In this document: piece by piece, positions 1 through 5,954 of the stretch
Layout of the letters: each line of letters begins with the position of its first letter
Numbering within the stretch: the stretch's first letter is position 1
NCBI GenBank assembly: GCA_946040935.1
Contig: CAMGCN010000074.1
Coordinates: forward strand, 1 to 5,954
DNA length: 5,954 nt
Origin: an uncultured Clostridia bacterium
GTDB lineage: Bacteria; Bacillota; Clostridia; Oscillospirales; CAG-272
Direction of reading: 5' to 3'
Made by a program: the position numbers and the translations under genes
Notes under the pieces: generated by a model
Told to the model about the DNA's origin: nothing
Databases searched by the model: none
What the model saw: only the letters and a program-made list of their open reading frames with translations

Positions 1-1
1 G

Positions 2-442
2 GGAATAAAGTTCGGTGAGCAGGACTTTTTGGTAAAACGGGTGGAAAAGAATGTTAAAAACGTTTTGTACTGTTCTTACCATCAGTCGGTCGCGACTCTT
101 AAGATGATATATTCCTCTCTCGGTGATTTGATAACAGGAAGATACGGACTCGAGGCGGTTTCGGGACCCGTCGGTATGACTACCGCGATAGGAGAGGTCG
201 CAAATACGGGCGTCGTAAATCTCCTTCTCTTTGTCGCTATGATAACGGTAAATTTAGGGATATTTAATCTGCTTCCGTTTCCTGCGCTTGACGGCGGACG
301 CATACTGTTTCTGATAATCGAGGCAATACGGAAAAAGCCCGTAAAGCCCGAGATAGAGGGAGCAATAAATTTTGCCGGGCTCGCACTTCTTTTATTCTTT
401 TCAGTTTTTATAGCAATTAAGGACGTAATAGGACTGTTATGA
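2..442 (+). CDS. rseP: RseP-type site-2 intramembrane zinc metalloprotease, C-terminal part (5' truncated)
   Basis: This is the last 146 residues of an RseP/RasP (M50, site-2 protease) protein. The frame is open to the window edge, and the peptide upstream of the first possible start (TTG at 29) still resembles the family, so the gene is cut by the window rather than starting at 29. The N-terminal HExxH zinc motif and most of the PDZ domain lie outside. Visible parts are the SGPVGM motif (fragment residues 54-59), a hydrophobic helix at about 70-88, the second metal-site motif NLLPFPALDGG (89-99, nt 266-298, zinc-ligand Asp97), and a last membrane helix at about 124-146. Family members cut membrane-embedded anti-sigma factors or signal-peptide remnants in the cytoplasmic membrane; the substrate here is unknown. 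The stop overlaps the ispG start by ATGA. Family identity is firm; the exact substrate role is inference. Confidence 0.93.
   Translation, partial: GIKFGEQDFLVKRVEKNVKNVLYCSYHQSVATLKMIYSSLGDLITGRYGLEAVSGPVGMTTAIGEVANTGVVNLLLFVAMITVNLGIFNLLPFPALDGGRILFLIIEAIRKKPVKPEIEGAINFAGLALLLFFSVFIAIKDVIGLL
430..433 (+). promoter_or_regulatory. Probable ribosome binding site of ispG
   Basis: An AGGA core lies inside the end of rseP, five bases before the ATG at 439. The spacing supports that start. Because the start codon also overlaps the rseP stop codon (ATGA, 439-442), ribosomes finishing rseP may re-initiate here as well. Confidence 0.5.
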
Positions 443-1518
443 TAAATTATAATGAAATACGAAGAAAATCAAAGAAAATAAAAGTCGGTAATATATATAT
501 CGGCGGCGACGCACCCGTGGCGGTGCAGTCTATGCTTAATGTCGATACTCTTGATTTTGACTCGGTGTATAAACAGACCCTGGCGCTTGAGAGGGCGGGA
601 TGTGATGTCGTGCGCCTCACCGTGCCGACTCCCGAGCACGCAAATACCATATACCGCCTTAAAGAAAAAGGCGTTAAGGCGCCGCTTGTCGCAGATGTTC
701 ATTTCGACTTTAAAGCTGCACTTGAGGCTGCGGCGGCAGGTGCCGATAAGATACGCATCAACCCCGGAAATATCGGAGGCGAAGACCGCGTCGCGGCGGT
801 AGTCAAGGTATGTAAAGAGCATAATATACCCATTAGAATAGGCGTAAATTCAGGTTCTCTTGAAAAGCAGGTGCTTGAAAAATACGGCTCACCGACAGCA
901 CAAGCTCTTGCCGAGAGCGCGATGTATCATGTTTCTCTGCTTGAAAAATACGATTTTGATAATATTATCGTCGCAATAAAATCTTCTGACGCCCGCACTA
1001 TGATAGAGGCTAACCGAATACTTGCCGAAAGATGTGAATATCCGCTTCATCTCGGAGTTACCGAAGCGGGCGGAGCGCATATGGGAACTATAAAGAGCGC
1101 GGCAGGCATAGGCTCGCTTTTGTGCGACGGAATAGGCGATACTATTCGTGTTTCTCTTTCCGCCGATCCTACCCTTGAAGTAAAAGAGGGACGAAATATT
1201 CTTCGGGCGCTCGGAATGGAAAAAGGAGCGTTTGTCAATCTTACCGCGTGTCCTACATGCGGCAGGACCAGGGTTGATATAATATCCCTTGTCGACGAGT
1301 TTGAAAAACGGTGCGACAACGAGTGTCATCCGTCGCGTCCCGTACATGTAGCGATAATGGGCTGTGCGGTAAACGGTCCGGGCGAAGCGCGCGAAGCAGA
1401 TATCGGCGTTGCGGGCGGAGCAGGCGAGGGGCTTTTGTTTAAGCACGGGAAGACAGTCGGCAAAATACCGGAAGATAAAATAATAGATACATTAATTTCG
1501 GAGATAAATAAACTCTGA
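439..1518 (+). CDS. ispG: 4-hydroxy-3-methylbut-2-en-1-yl diphosphate synthase (IspG/GcpE)
   Basis: IspG is a [4Fe-4S] enzyme of the MEP pathway. In the cytoplasm it reductively opens 2-C-methyl-D-erythritol 2,4-cyclodiphosphate to HMBPP, taking electrons from flavodoxin or ferredoxin. The 359-residue product has the usual two-domain bacterial length. Its N-terminal TIM barrel carries VQSM (29-32), RINPGNIGG (106-114), RIGVNSGSLEKQ (133-144), the HLGVTEAG segment (204-211) and GIGDTIRVSL (231-240). The C-terminal domain has the cluster ligands CPTC (Cys271, Cys274), then Cys309 and Glu316 in GCAVNGPGEA. These match the three Cys and one Glu known in the E. coli enzyme. Two oddities are a VQSMLNVDT loop where VQSMTNTDT is usual, and about three extra residues with two more cysteines between Cys274 and Cys309. 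The start overlaps the rseP stop, and the stop overlaps the polC start. The functional call is very secure. Confidence 0.98.
   Translation: MINYNEIRRKSKKIKVGNIYIGGDAPVAVQSMLNVDTLDFDSVYKQTLALERAGCDVVRLTVPTPEHANTIYRLKEKGVKAPLVADVHFDFKAALEAAAAGADKIRINPGNIGGEDRVAAVVKVCKEHNIPIRIGVNSGSLEKQVLEKYGSPTAQALAESAMYHVSLLEKYDFDNIIVAIKSSDARTMIEANRILAERCEYPLHLGVTEAGGAHMGTIKSAAGIGSLLCDGIGDTIRVSLSADPTLEVKEGRNILRALGMEKGAFVNLTACPTCGRTRVDIISLVDEFEKRCDNECHPSRPVHVAIMGCAVNGPGEAREADIGVAGGAGEGLLFKHGKTVGKIPEDKIIDTLISEINKL
1500..1503 (+). promoter_or_regulatory. Weak candidate ribosome binding site of polC
   Basis: GGAG is the only Shine-Dalgarno-like string near the polC ATG at 1518. It sits 14 bases upstream, farther than the usual 5-9. 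With the TGATG stop/start overlap at 1516-1520, polC translation probably depends mainly on ribosomes that have just finished ispG. Confidence 0.35.
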
Positions 1519-4500
1519 TGTCAAAAACATTAAAACAGCTTTTTATAAAATATAATCCATCGGGAAAATTTATTCGCGTGCTTGAAGAGGGCGAGGTTAT
1601 TTCCGCACGCGTTGATAAAGAAAAAAAGTATATTGAGGTGACGGCGCATTTTCCCGAGATAGTAAATAAACCCACCCTTTACGATCTCGAAAAGGCGCTT
1701 TGCGAGGCATACGGCGTAAACCTTGTCAAAATACTTCCTAAATATGATTCGTCTGTATTCACTACCGACTATTTTCCGCAGGTTATCATGGAGGCGGAGA
1801 GAGTAGGTATAGTTTCTCGCGGTTTTTTCGACGGTTTTACATACCGCTTTGACGGAAATGTAATAAACGTCGAGGTTTCCTCAACAGACGGGGGCGTGCA
1901 TATGCTCTCAGAGGCAAAAACGGGTGAAATTATTGCAAACATTATAAAGAGCGAGTTTTCGCTTGATTTTACCGTAAGAATAGAAAAAAACGATAAATTT
2001 GAGGAAGCATACGAGCGTATGCTTCGCGAGCAGAAGGAGGAGCTCTTAAAACAGCGGGAGAAGAGTTTTGCGGAAGCAAAGAAGATGGCACAGCCTGCGG
2101 AAGAGGAAAAACAGCTCGAGCATGTTTCCTCCCTCTCGGACAGTGAGGTTACGTTTTCATCGGAGGGAAGTGTCTACTCTTCGGGAAACTGCCGTTTTGA
2201 TATTTCTTCGCCCGTTTTCATATACGGCAAAGAGTTCGAGATAGAGCCCGTACCTATACGCTCGCTCACCGAGCCAAAGACAAGCGTCACCGTTCTCGGA
2301 CAAGTTGTTTGCGTTGAAGATAAGGTTACTCGAAAGGGCGACAAGACGATAATCAACATTTCACTTACCGACCACGACTCTTCCATAATGCTGAAAACAC
2401 TTCTTGACAACGATTCGGCAAAGAGCGTGCTTTCCGCAATAAACGAAAAGAAATATAAAAAAGAAAAGGGAAAGACATCTGTCATTTTCTATGATACCGC
2501 GCTTGCGGTAAAGGGACGTCTTAAGAATGACGAATTTGATAATGAGCTGATTATAGCTCCCGATTCAATTGCGACGGTTGAACTTCTGAAGCGTGAGGAT
2601 AAAGCTGAAAAAAAGAGAGTTGAGCTTCATTTACATACTAACCTCTCCCGTATGGACTCTACCATTTGGCCGGGTGACGCTATAACCAGCGCATGCAGGT
2701 GGGGAATGCCTGCCGTTGCGATAACCGACCACGGAAATGTCCAGGCATATCCCGAGGCGCAGGAATTTCAGAAGAAGACGGGCATGAAGGTCATTTACGG
2801 TATGGAGGCGTATTTTGTCGACGATACCGCGCGTGCCTTGTACGGTTCTGCTAACGCGCCCTTTGACGGAGAATATATTGTTTTTGATACCGAGACCACA
2901 GGCCTTTCGGTTTATACCTGCGCCCTTACCGAGATAGGCGCGGTGCTTGTCCGCGGAGGCGAAGTCGTCGACGAGTTCTGCACATATGTCGACCCCGGTA
3001 TGCCTATTCCCGAAAAGATTACCGAGCTTACCGGAATAAATGATGAAATGGTAAAGGGAGCGCCCTCTGCGCGCGAGGCGGTAAAGAGTTTCCTCGAGTT
3101 TTGCGGCGACCGTATTCTTATCGCGCATAACGCAGGTTTTGATATCGGCTTTATACGCGCGGTATGCTCGGATAATAAAATTCCCTTTAATAATACTTAT
3201 CTTGACACGGTGGCGCTTTCCCGTTATCTGAATCCCGAATTAAAAAAGCATAAGCTTGATGTTCTCGCTGATTACTACAAGCTGGGAGAATTTAATCATC
3301 ACCGCGCCAGCGACGATGCGAAAATGCTCGCCGAGATTTTCTTTTGTATGGTAAATAAGCTGAACGAAGAGGGAATAAACGACTTTACCTCTATGGCAAA
3401 CGCGATGTCCTCTTCGGGAGATCCCTTGAAATTACGGCCTAATCATATGATTATTCTCGTAAAGAACAAAGTCGGACTTAAAAATCTGTATAAGCTTGTG
3501 TCAAAGAGTTACCTTGAATACCTTCATAAAACACCCCGTATACCAAAAACAGTGCTAAACGAATACAGGGAAGGCCTTATTATCGGTTCGGCGTGTGTGT
3601 ACGGCGAGCTGTATTCGGCAATTTTAGATAACCGTCCCTATTCCGACCTTATGAAGATCGCGGGGTATTATGATTATCTTGAAATTCAGCCTGACTGTAA
3701 CAACATGTTTTTGGTGCGGGAAGGACGTGTAGACAGTGTTGAAAAACTGCACGATATTAACCGTCAGATTATAAAGCTCGGTGAAAAACTCGGAAAACCT
3801 GTCGTTGCCACCTGCGACGCCCATTTCCTTGAAAAGAGCGACGAGATTTACAGGAAAGTACTCATGTCGGTAAAGGGAATGGACGAGGAGGAAAGCGGCC
3901 TGTACTTCCGTACCACTGACGAGATGCTCGAGGAATTTGAGTATCTTGGTAAGGAAAAGGCGTATGAGGTTGTTGTAGAGAATACAAATCTCATAAACGA
4001 TATGATAGAAAAGATTCAGCCTATTCCCGACGGTACCTTTACCCCGAAAATGGAGGGAGCTGAAGAGGACCTTCAGAATTTGTGCTGGACAAAAGCGCAT
4101 GAGCTTTACGGTGAGAATTTGCCTCACGAAGTTGAGGACAGACTCTCAAGAGAACTTGATTCAATTATTAAACACGGATTTGCCGTTCTGTATATGATAG
4201 CGCAAAAGCTCGTTTCCTTCAGTGAAGGCCAGGGATATCTTGTCGGCTCGCGTGGCTCGGTGGGCTCGTCGTTTGTCGCGTCTATGGCGGGAATTTCAGA
4301 GGTAAACCCACTCCAACCTCACTACCGCTGTCCGAAATGTAAGTACAGCCGCTTTATATCCGACGGCTCGGTGGGCTCGGGCTTTGACCTTCCGCCGGAA
4401 AACTGCCCCGAATGCGGTACAGAGCTTGTTCGCGACGGTCATGACATACCCTTTGAGACATTCCTCGGCTTTTACGGTGATAAATCTCCTGATATCGACC

Positions 4501-5912
4501 TAAACTTTTCGGGGGATGTTCAGGGCAAGGTACATAAATATACCGAGGATTTGTTCGGCAAGGAAAACGTCTTCCGCGCAGGCACGTTGAGTACAGTCGC
4601 GCAGAAGACCGCATACGGCTTTGTGATGAAGTATTTAGACAGTAAGGGTATTCGCGTAAGTAAAGCCGAGATAAACCGACTTGTATATAACTGTATGTGC
4701 GTAAAGCGTACTACCGGACAGCATCCGGGCGGTATAGTCGTTATACCGAAGGAATATGAAGTTTACGACTTCACTCCTGTCGAGCACCCTGCCGACGATC
4801 CGAATACGGATATTATAACCACCCACTTTGCTTTCTCGTTTTTGCACGATACGATATTGAAGCTTGACGAGCTCGGCCACGATATTCCGACAAAATACAA
4901 AGTTCTCGAGCAATATACAAACACATCGGTGCTTGACGTTCCTATGAGCGATCCCGAGGTTATGGAGCTGTTTTTGTCTACAAAGTCGCTCGGCGTCAGT
5001 CCCGAGGATATCGGGTGCTCTGTCGGCACATACGGTATTCCCGAATTCGGAACGCATTTTGTTCAGCAGATGGTCGTTGAAACGAAGCCTAAAAATTTTT
5101 CAGACCTTTTGCAGATTTCGGGACTGTCTCACGGTACGGACGTATGGCTCGGAAATGCGCAGGAGCTTATTAAAAACAAGGTTTGTACCATATCCGAAGT
5201 TATCGGAACACGTGACAGTATCATGCTGTATCTCATTTATCACGGAGTAGAGAAGAGCATGGCTTTCAAGATAATGGAGGACGTGCGAAAAGGTAAAGGT
5301 CTTAAAGAGGAATACGAAAAAGCTATGCGGGAACAGAATATCCCCGAGTGGTATCTTGATTCCTGTAAAAAGATAAAATATATGTTCCCTAAGGCTCATG
5401 CGGCGGCTTACGTAATATCGGCGATTCGCCTTGGCTGGTATAAGGTCCATAAACCCTTGGAGTTTTACGCGGCGTATTTTACCGTTGCGCCCGGAGGCTT
5501 TGACGCCGAGATAGTTTTGCGAGGCAGAAACTATATCATGCAAACTGTCAAAGACATCGAGAAAAAGGGAGTTGACGCAACACAAAAGGAAAAGGAACAG
5601 CTTTCCGCCCTTCTTATAGCAAACGAATGTATGGCAAGAGGAATACAGTTCTTGCCAATCGACCTCTATAAATCGGACGCACATGCCTTCCTTCCCGAAA
5701 ACGGCAATATACGTTTGCCTTTCTCGTCTCTTTCCGGCCTTGGAGAAGCGGCGGCGATAAAGATAATCGAGGAACGCAAAAACGGAGATTTCATCTCAAA
5801 AGAAGATTTGCTTCAGCGAACATCTATTTCAAAATCCGTTGTCGAGGTCCTGTCGATAAACGGAGTGCTTGATTCTTTGTCGGAAACAAACCAGATAACC
5901 TTTGATTTTTAA
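1518..5912 (+). CDS. polC: DNA polymerase III alpha subunit, PolC type, with proofreading exonuclease
   Basis: PolC is the replicative DNA polymerase of low-GC Gram-positives; it acts at the fork with the sliding clamp. The product is 1464 residues (B. subtilis PolC is about 1437). Rough domain order: N-terminal domain 1-160; charged, probably coiled linker 160-205; OB fold about 245-360; PHP part 1 with HLHT (His371, His373) and TDHG (Asp404, His405); inserted DEDDh exonuclease with DTET (Asp457, Glu459), HNAGFD (Asp542) and His595/Asp600; PHP part 2 with CDAH (Asp767, His769); the GSRGSVGSS segment; zinc site Cys938, Cys941, Cys963, Cys966; palm PDIDLNF (Asp992, Asp994) and KLDELGHD (Asp1117); fingers KRTTGQHPGG (1063-1072) and KAHAAAY (1292-1298); helix-hairpin-helix near 1407; clamp peptide QITFDF (1459-1464). 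Every expected catalytic residue is present, so polymerase and 3'-5' exonuclease should both be active. The ATG at 1518 overlaps the ispG stop. A short insertion in the OB fold (about 312-328) is the main departure from B. subtilis. Confidence 0.99.
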   Translation: MSKTLKQLFIKYNPSGKFIRVLEEGEVISARVDKEKKYIEVTAHFPEIVNKPTLYDLEKALCEAYGVNLVKILPKYDSSVFTTDYFPQVIMEAERVGIVSRGFFDGFTYRFDGNVINVEVSSTDGGVHMLSEAKTGEIIANIIKSEFSLDFTVRIEKNDKFEEAYERMLREQKEELLKQREKSFAEAKKMAQPAEEEKQLEHVSSLSDSEVTFSSEGSVYSSGNCRFDISSPVFIYGKEFEIEPVPIRSLTEPKTSVTVLGQVVCVEDKVTRKGDKTIINISLTDHDSSIMLKTLLDNDSAKSVLSAINEKKYKKEKGKTSVIFYDTALAVKGRLKNDEFDNELIIAPDSIATVELLKREDKAEKKRVELHLHTNLSRMDSTIWPGDAITSACRWGMPAVAITDHGNVQAYPEAQEFQKKTGMKVIYGMEAYFVDDTARALYGSANAPFDGEYIVFDTETTGLSVYTCALTEIGAVLVRGGEVVDEFCTYVDPGMPIPEKITELTGINDEMVKGAPSAREAVKSFLEFCGDRILIAHNAGFDIGFIRAVCSDNKIPFNNTYLDTVALSRYLNPELKKHKLDVLADYYKLGEFNHHRASDDAKMLAEIFFCMVNKLNEEGINDFTSMANAMSSSGDPLKLRPNHMIILVKNKVGLKNLYKLVSKSYLEYLHKTPRIPKTVLNEYREGLIIGSACVYGELYSAILDNRPYSDLMKIAGYYDYLEIQPDCNNMFLVREGRVDSVEKLHDINRQIIKLGEKLGKPVVATCDAHFLEKSDEIYRKVLMSVKGMDEEESGLYFRTTDEMLEEFEYLGKEKAYEVVVENTNLINDMIEKIQPIPDGTFTPKMEGAEEDLQNLCWTKAHELYGENLPHEVEDRLSRELDSIIKHGFAVLYMIAQKLVSFSEGQGYLVGSRGSVGSSFVASMAGISEVNPLQPHYRCPKCKYSRFISDGSVGSGFDLPPENCPECGTELVRDGHDIPFETFLGFYGDKSPDIDLNFSGDVQGKVHKYTEDLFGKENVFRAGTLSTVAQKTAYGFVMKYLDSKGIRVSKAEINRLVYNCMCVKRTTGQHPGGIVVIPKEYEVYDFTPVEHPADDPNTDIITTHFAFSFLHDTILKLDELGHDIPTKYKVLEQYTNTSVLDVPMSDPEVMELFLSTKSLGVSPEDIGCSVGTYGIPEFGTHFVQQMVVETKPKNFSDLLQISGLSHGTDVWLGNAQELIKNKVCTISEVIGTRDSIMLYLIYHGVEKSMAFKIMEDVRKGKGLKEEYEKAMREQNIPEWYLDSCKKIKYMFPKAHAAAYVISAIRLGWYKVHKPLEFYAAYFTVAPGGFDAEIVLRGRNYIMQTVKDIEKKGVDATQKEKEQLSALLIANECMARGIQFLPIDLYKSDAHAFLPENGNIRLPFSSLSGLGEAAAIKIIEERKNGDFISKEDLLQRTSISKSVVEVLSINGVLDSLSETNQITFDF
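5892..5909 (+). other. C-terminal sliding-clamp binding peptide of PolC
   Basis: The last six residues, QITFDF, fit the hexapeptide form of the bacterial beta-clamp binding motif (roughly QLxLxF). They lie where B. subtilis PolC ends in QLSLF. The position and the conserved Gln and terminal Phe support the call; clamp binding itself is inferred. Confidence 0.7.
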
Positions 5913-5916
5913 TAAA

Positions 5917-5937
5917 AAAGCACCCATAGGGTGTTTT
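5917..5937 (+). terminator. Intrinsic terminator hairpin after polC, possibly bidirectional
   Basis: AAAGCACCC (5917-5925) pairs with GGGTGTTTT (5929-5937) around an ATA loop. This gives nine pairs, including one G-T wobble and an outer A/T run. It begins five bases after the polC stop codon. On the plus strand the U tract is only four bases and forms the base of the stem, followed by AGAC. On the minus strand the same hairpin is followed by C then TTTTTT and ATT, a better U tract. It probably ends the operon and may also stop a convergent gene lying beyond the window. Confidence 0.72.
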
Positions 5938-5941
5938 AGAC

Positions 5942-5954
5942 CTGTCTCTTATAC
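5942..5954. other. Tn5 mosaic-end (Nextera/tagmentation) adapter remnant, not genomic
   Basis: CTGTCTCTTATAC is identical to the first 13 bases of the 19-base engineered Tn5 mosaic end CTGTCTCTTATACACATCT. It runs exactly to the last base of the window. Natural IS50 ends differ within these 13 bases: the outside end begins CTGACTCTT, and the inside end reads CTGTCTCTTGATC. Only the synthetic hybrid end used in tagmentation kits matches. Genuine chromosome therefore probably stops at about 5941. Confidence 0.9.

Noticed and set aside
29..442. A complete small 137-residue membrane protein starting at TTG 29
   Set aside because: The frame continues to the window edge, and the residues before 29 still read like RseP. 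The product lacks the N-terminal half expected of the family, so it is a truncated gene and not a small one.
872..952. Direct repeat TGCTTGAAAAATACG at 872-886 and 938-952 in ispG
   Set aside because: Both copies code LEKY in the same frame within ordinary IspG sequence. There are only two copies and no further structure, so this is most likely chance plus codon bias.
889..1446. 185-codon open frame on the minus strand inside ispG
   Set aside because: It lies wholly opposite ispG, has a low-complexity Arg/Tyr/Ser-rich composition and no recognisable motif, and has no supporting spacing or neighbour. It is a shadow of the coding strand.
2032..2042. Strong Shine-Dalgarno-like AGAAGGAGG inside polC, suggesting an internal start
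   Set aside because: No start codon follows at a suitable distance (the next in-frame ATG is about 40 bases on), and the bases simply code Gln-Lys-Glu-Glu in the charged linker.
5100..5684. 194-codon open frame on the minus strand inside polC
   Set aside because: It lies opposite a strongly conserved part of PolC, and its translation shows no family resemblance. Other antisense frames at 2631-3128, 3624-4127 and 4635-5057 were rejected for the same reason.
5942..5954. End of a natural Tn5/IS50 transposon insertion
   Set aside because: The bases match the engineered mosaic end, while the natural IS50 outside and inside ends each differ within these 13 positions. The match also stops at the sequence end, as expected of an adapter.
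1..5954. A hidden novel system such as defence, a biosynthetic cluster, a retron or a CRISPR array
   Set aside because: Coding by three well-known housekeeping genes accounts for positions 2-5912. No spaced repeats, no structured non-coding gap and no unknown gene remain to host such a system.

Overview
This is a short stretch of ordinary bacterial chromosome, most likely from a low-to-mid GC Gram-positive of the class Clostridia (Bacillota). The gene order rseP-ispG-polC, the presence of the Gram-positive-type replicase PolC, and protein motifs close to clostridial family members all point that way. An uncultured gut or sediment Clostridia (Oscillospirales-like) would fit, but the rank below class is inference. 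No mobile element, CRISPR array, RNA gene or toxin-type system is visible.

Layout. Positions 2-442 are the C-terminal third of the site-2 protease RseP, open at the window start. It overlaps by four bases (ATGA) with ispG (439-1518), which makes the penultimate intermediate of the MEP isoprenoid pathway. ispG overlaps by one base (TGATG) with polC (1518-5912), the 1464-residue DNA polymerase III alpha subunit with built-in proofreading. All three genes read on the plus strand with no gap between them, so they look like the 3' end of one translationally coupled operon. In many Clostridia cdsA and dxr lie just upstream of rseP, and the same is expected here outside the window. The only non-coding DNA is the last 42 bases. 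They hold a hairpin that looks like an intrinsic terminator (5917-5937), then a 13-base tail (5942-5954) identical to the start of the engineered Tn5 mosaic end used in Nextera/tagmentation libraries. That tail is almost certainly adapter left on the contig, not genome.

How the genes relate. The products do not form one pathway: RseP is a membrane protease, IspG belongs to isoprenoid precursor synthesis, and PolC is the replicative polymerase. The grouping is a conserved housekeeping linkage. PolC appears fully functional: its polymerase aspartates, five proofreading exonuclease residues, zinc-binding cysteines, PHP metal ligands and a C-terminal clamp-binding peptide are all present. The points worth a second look are the adapter tail, a terminator that looks stronger on the opposite strand, and small lineage-specific differences in IspG and PolC. 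I found no evidence of a previously undescribed system.
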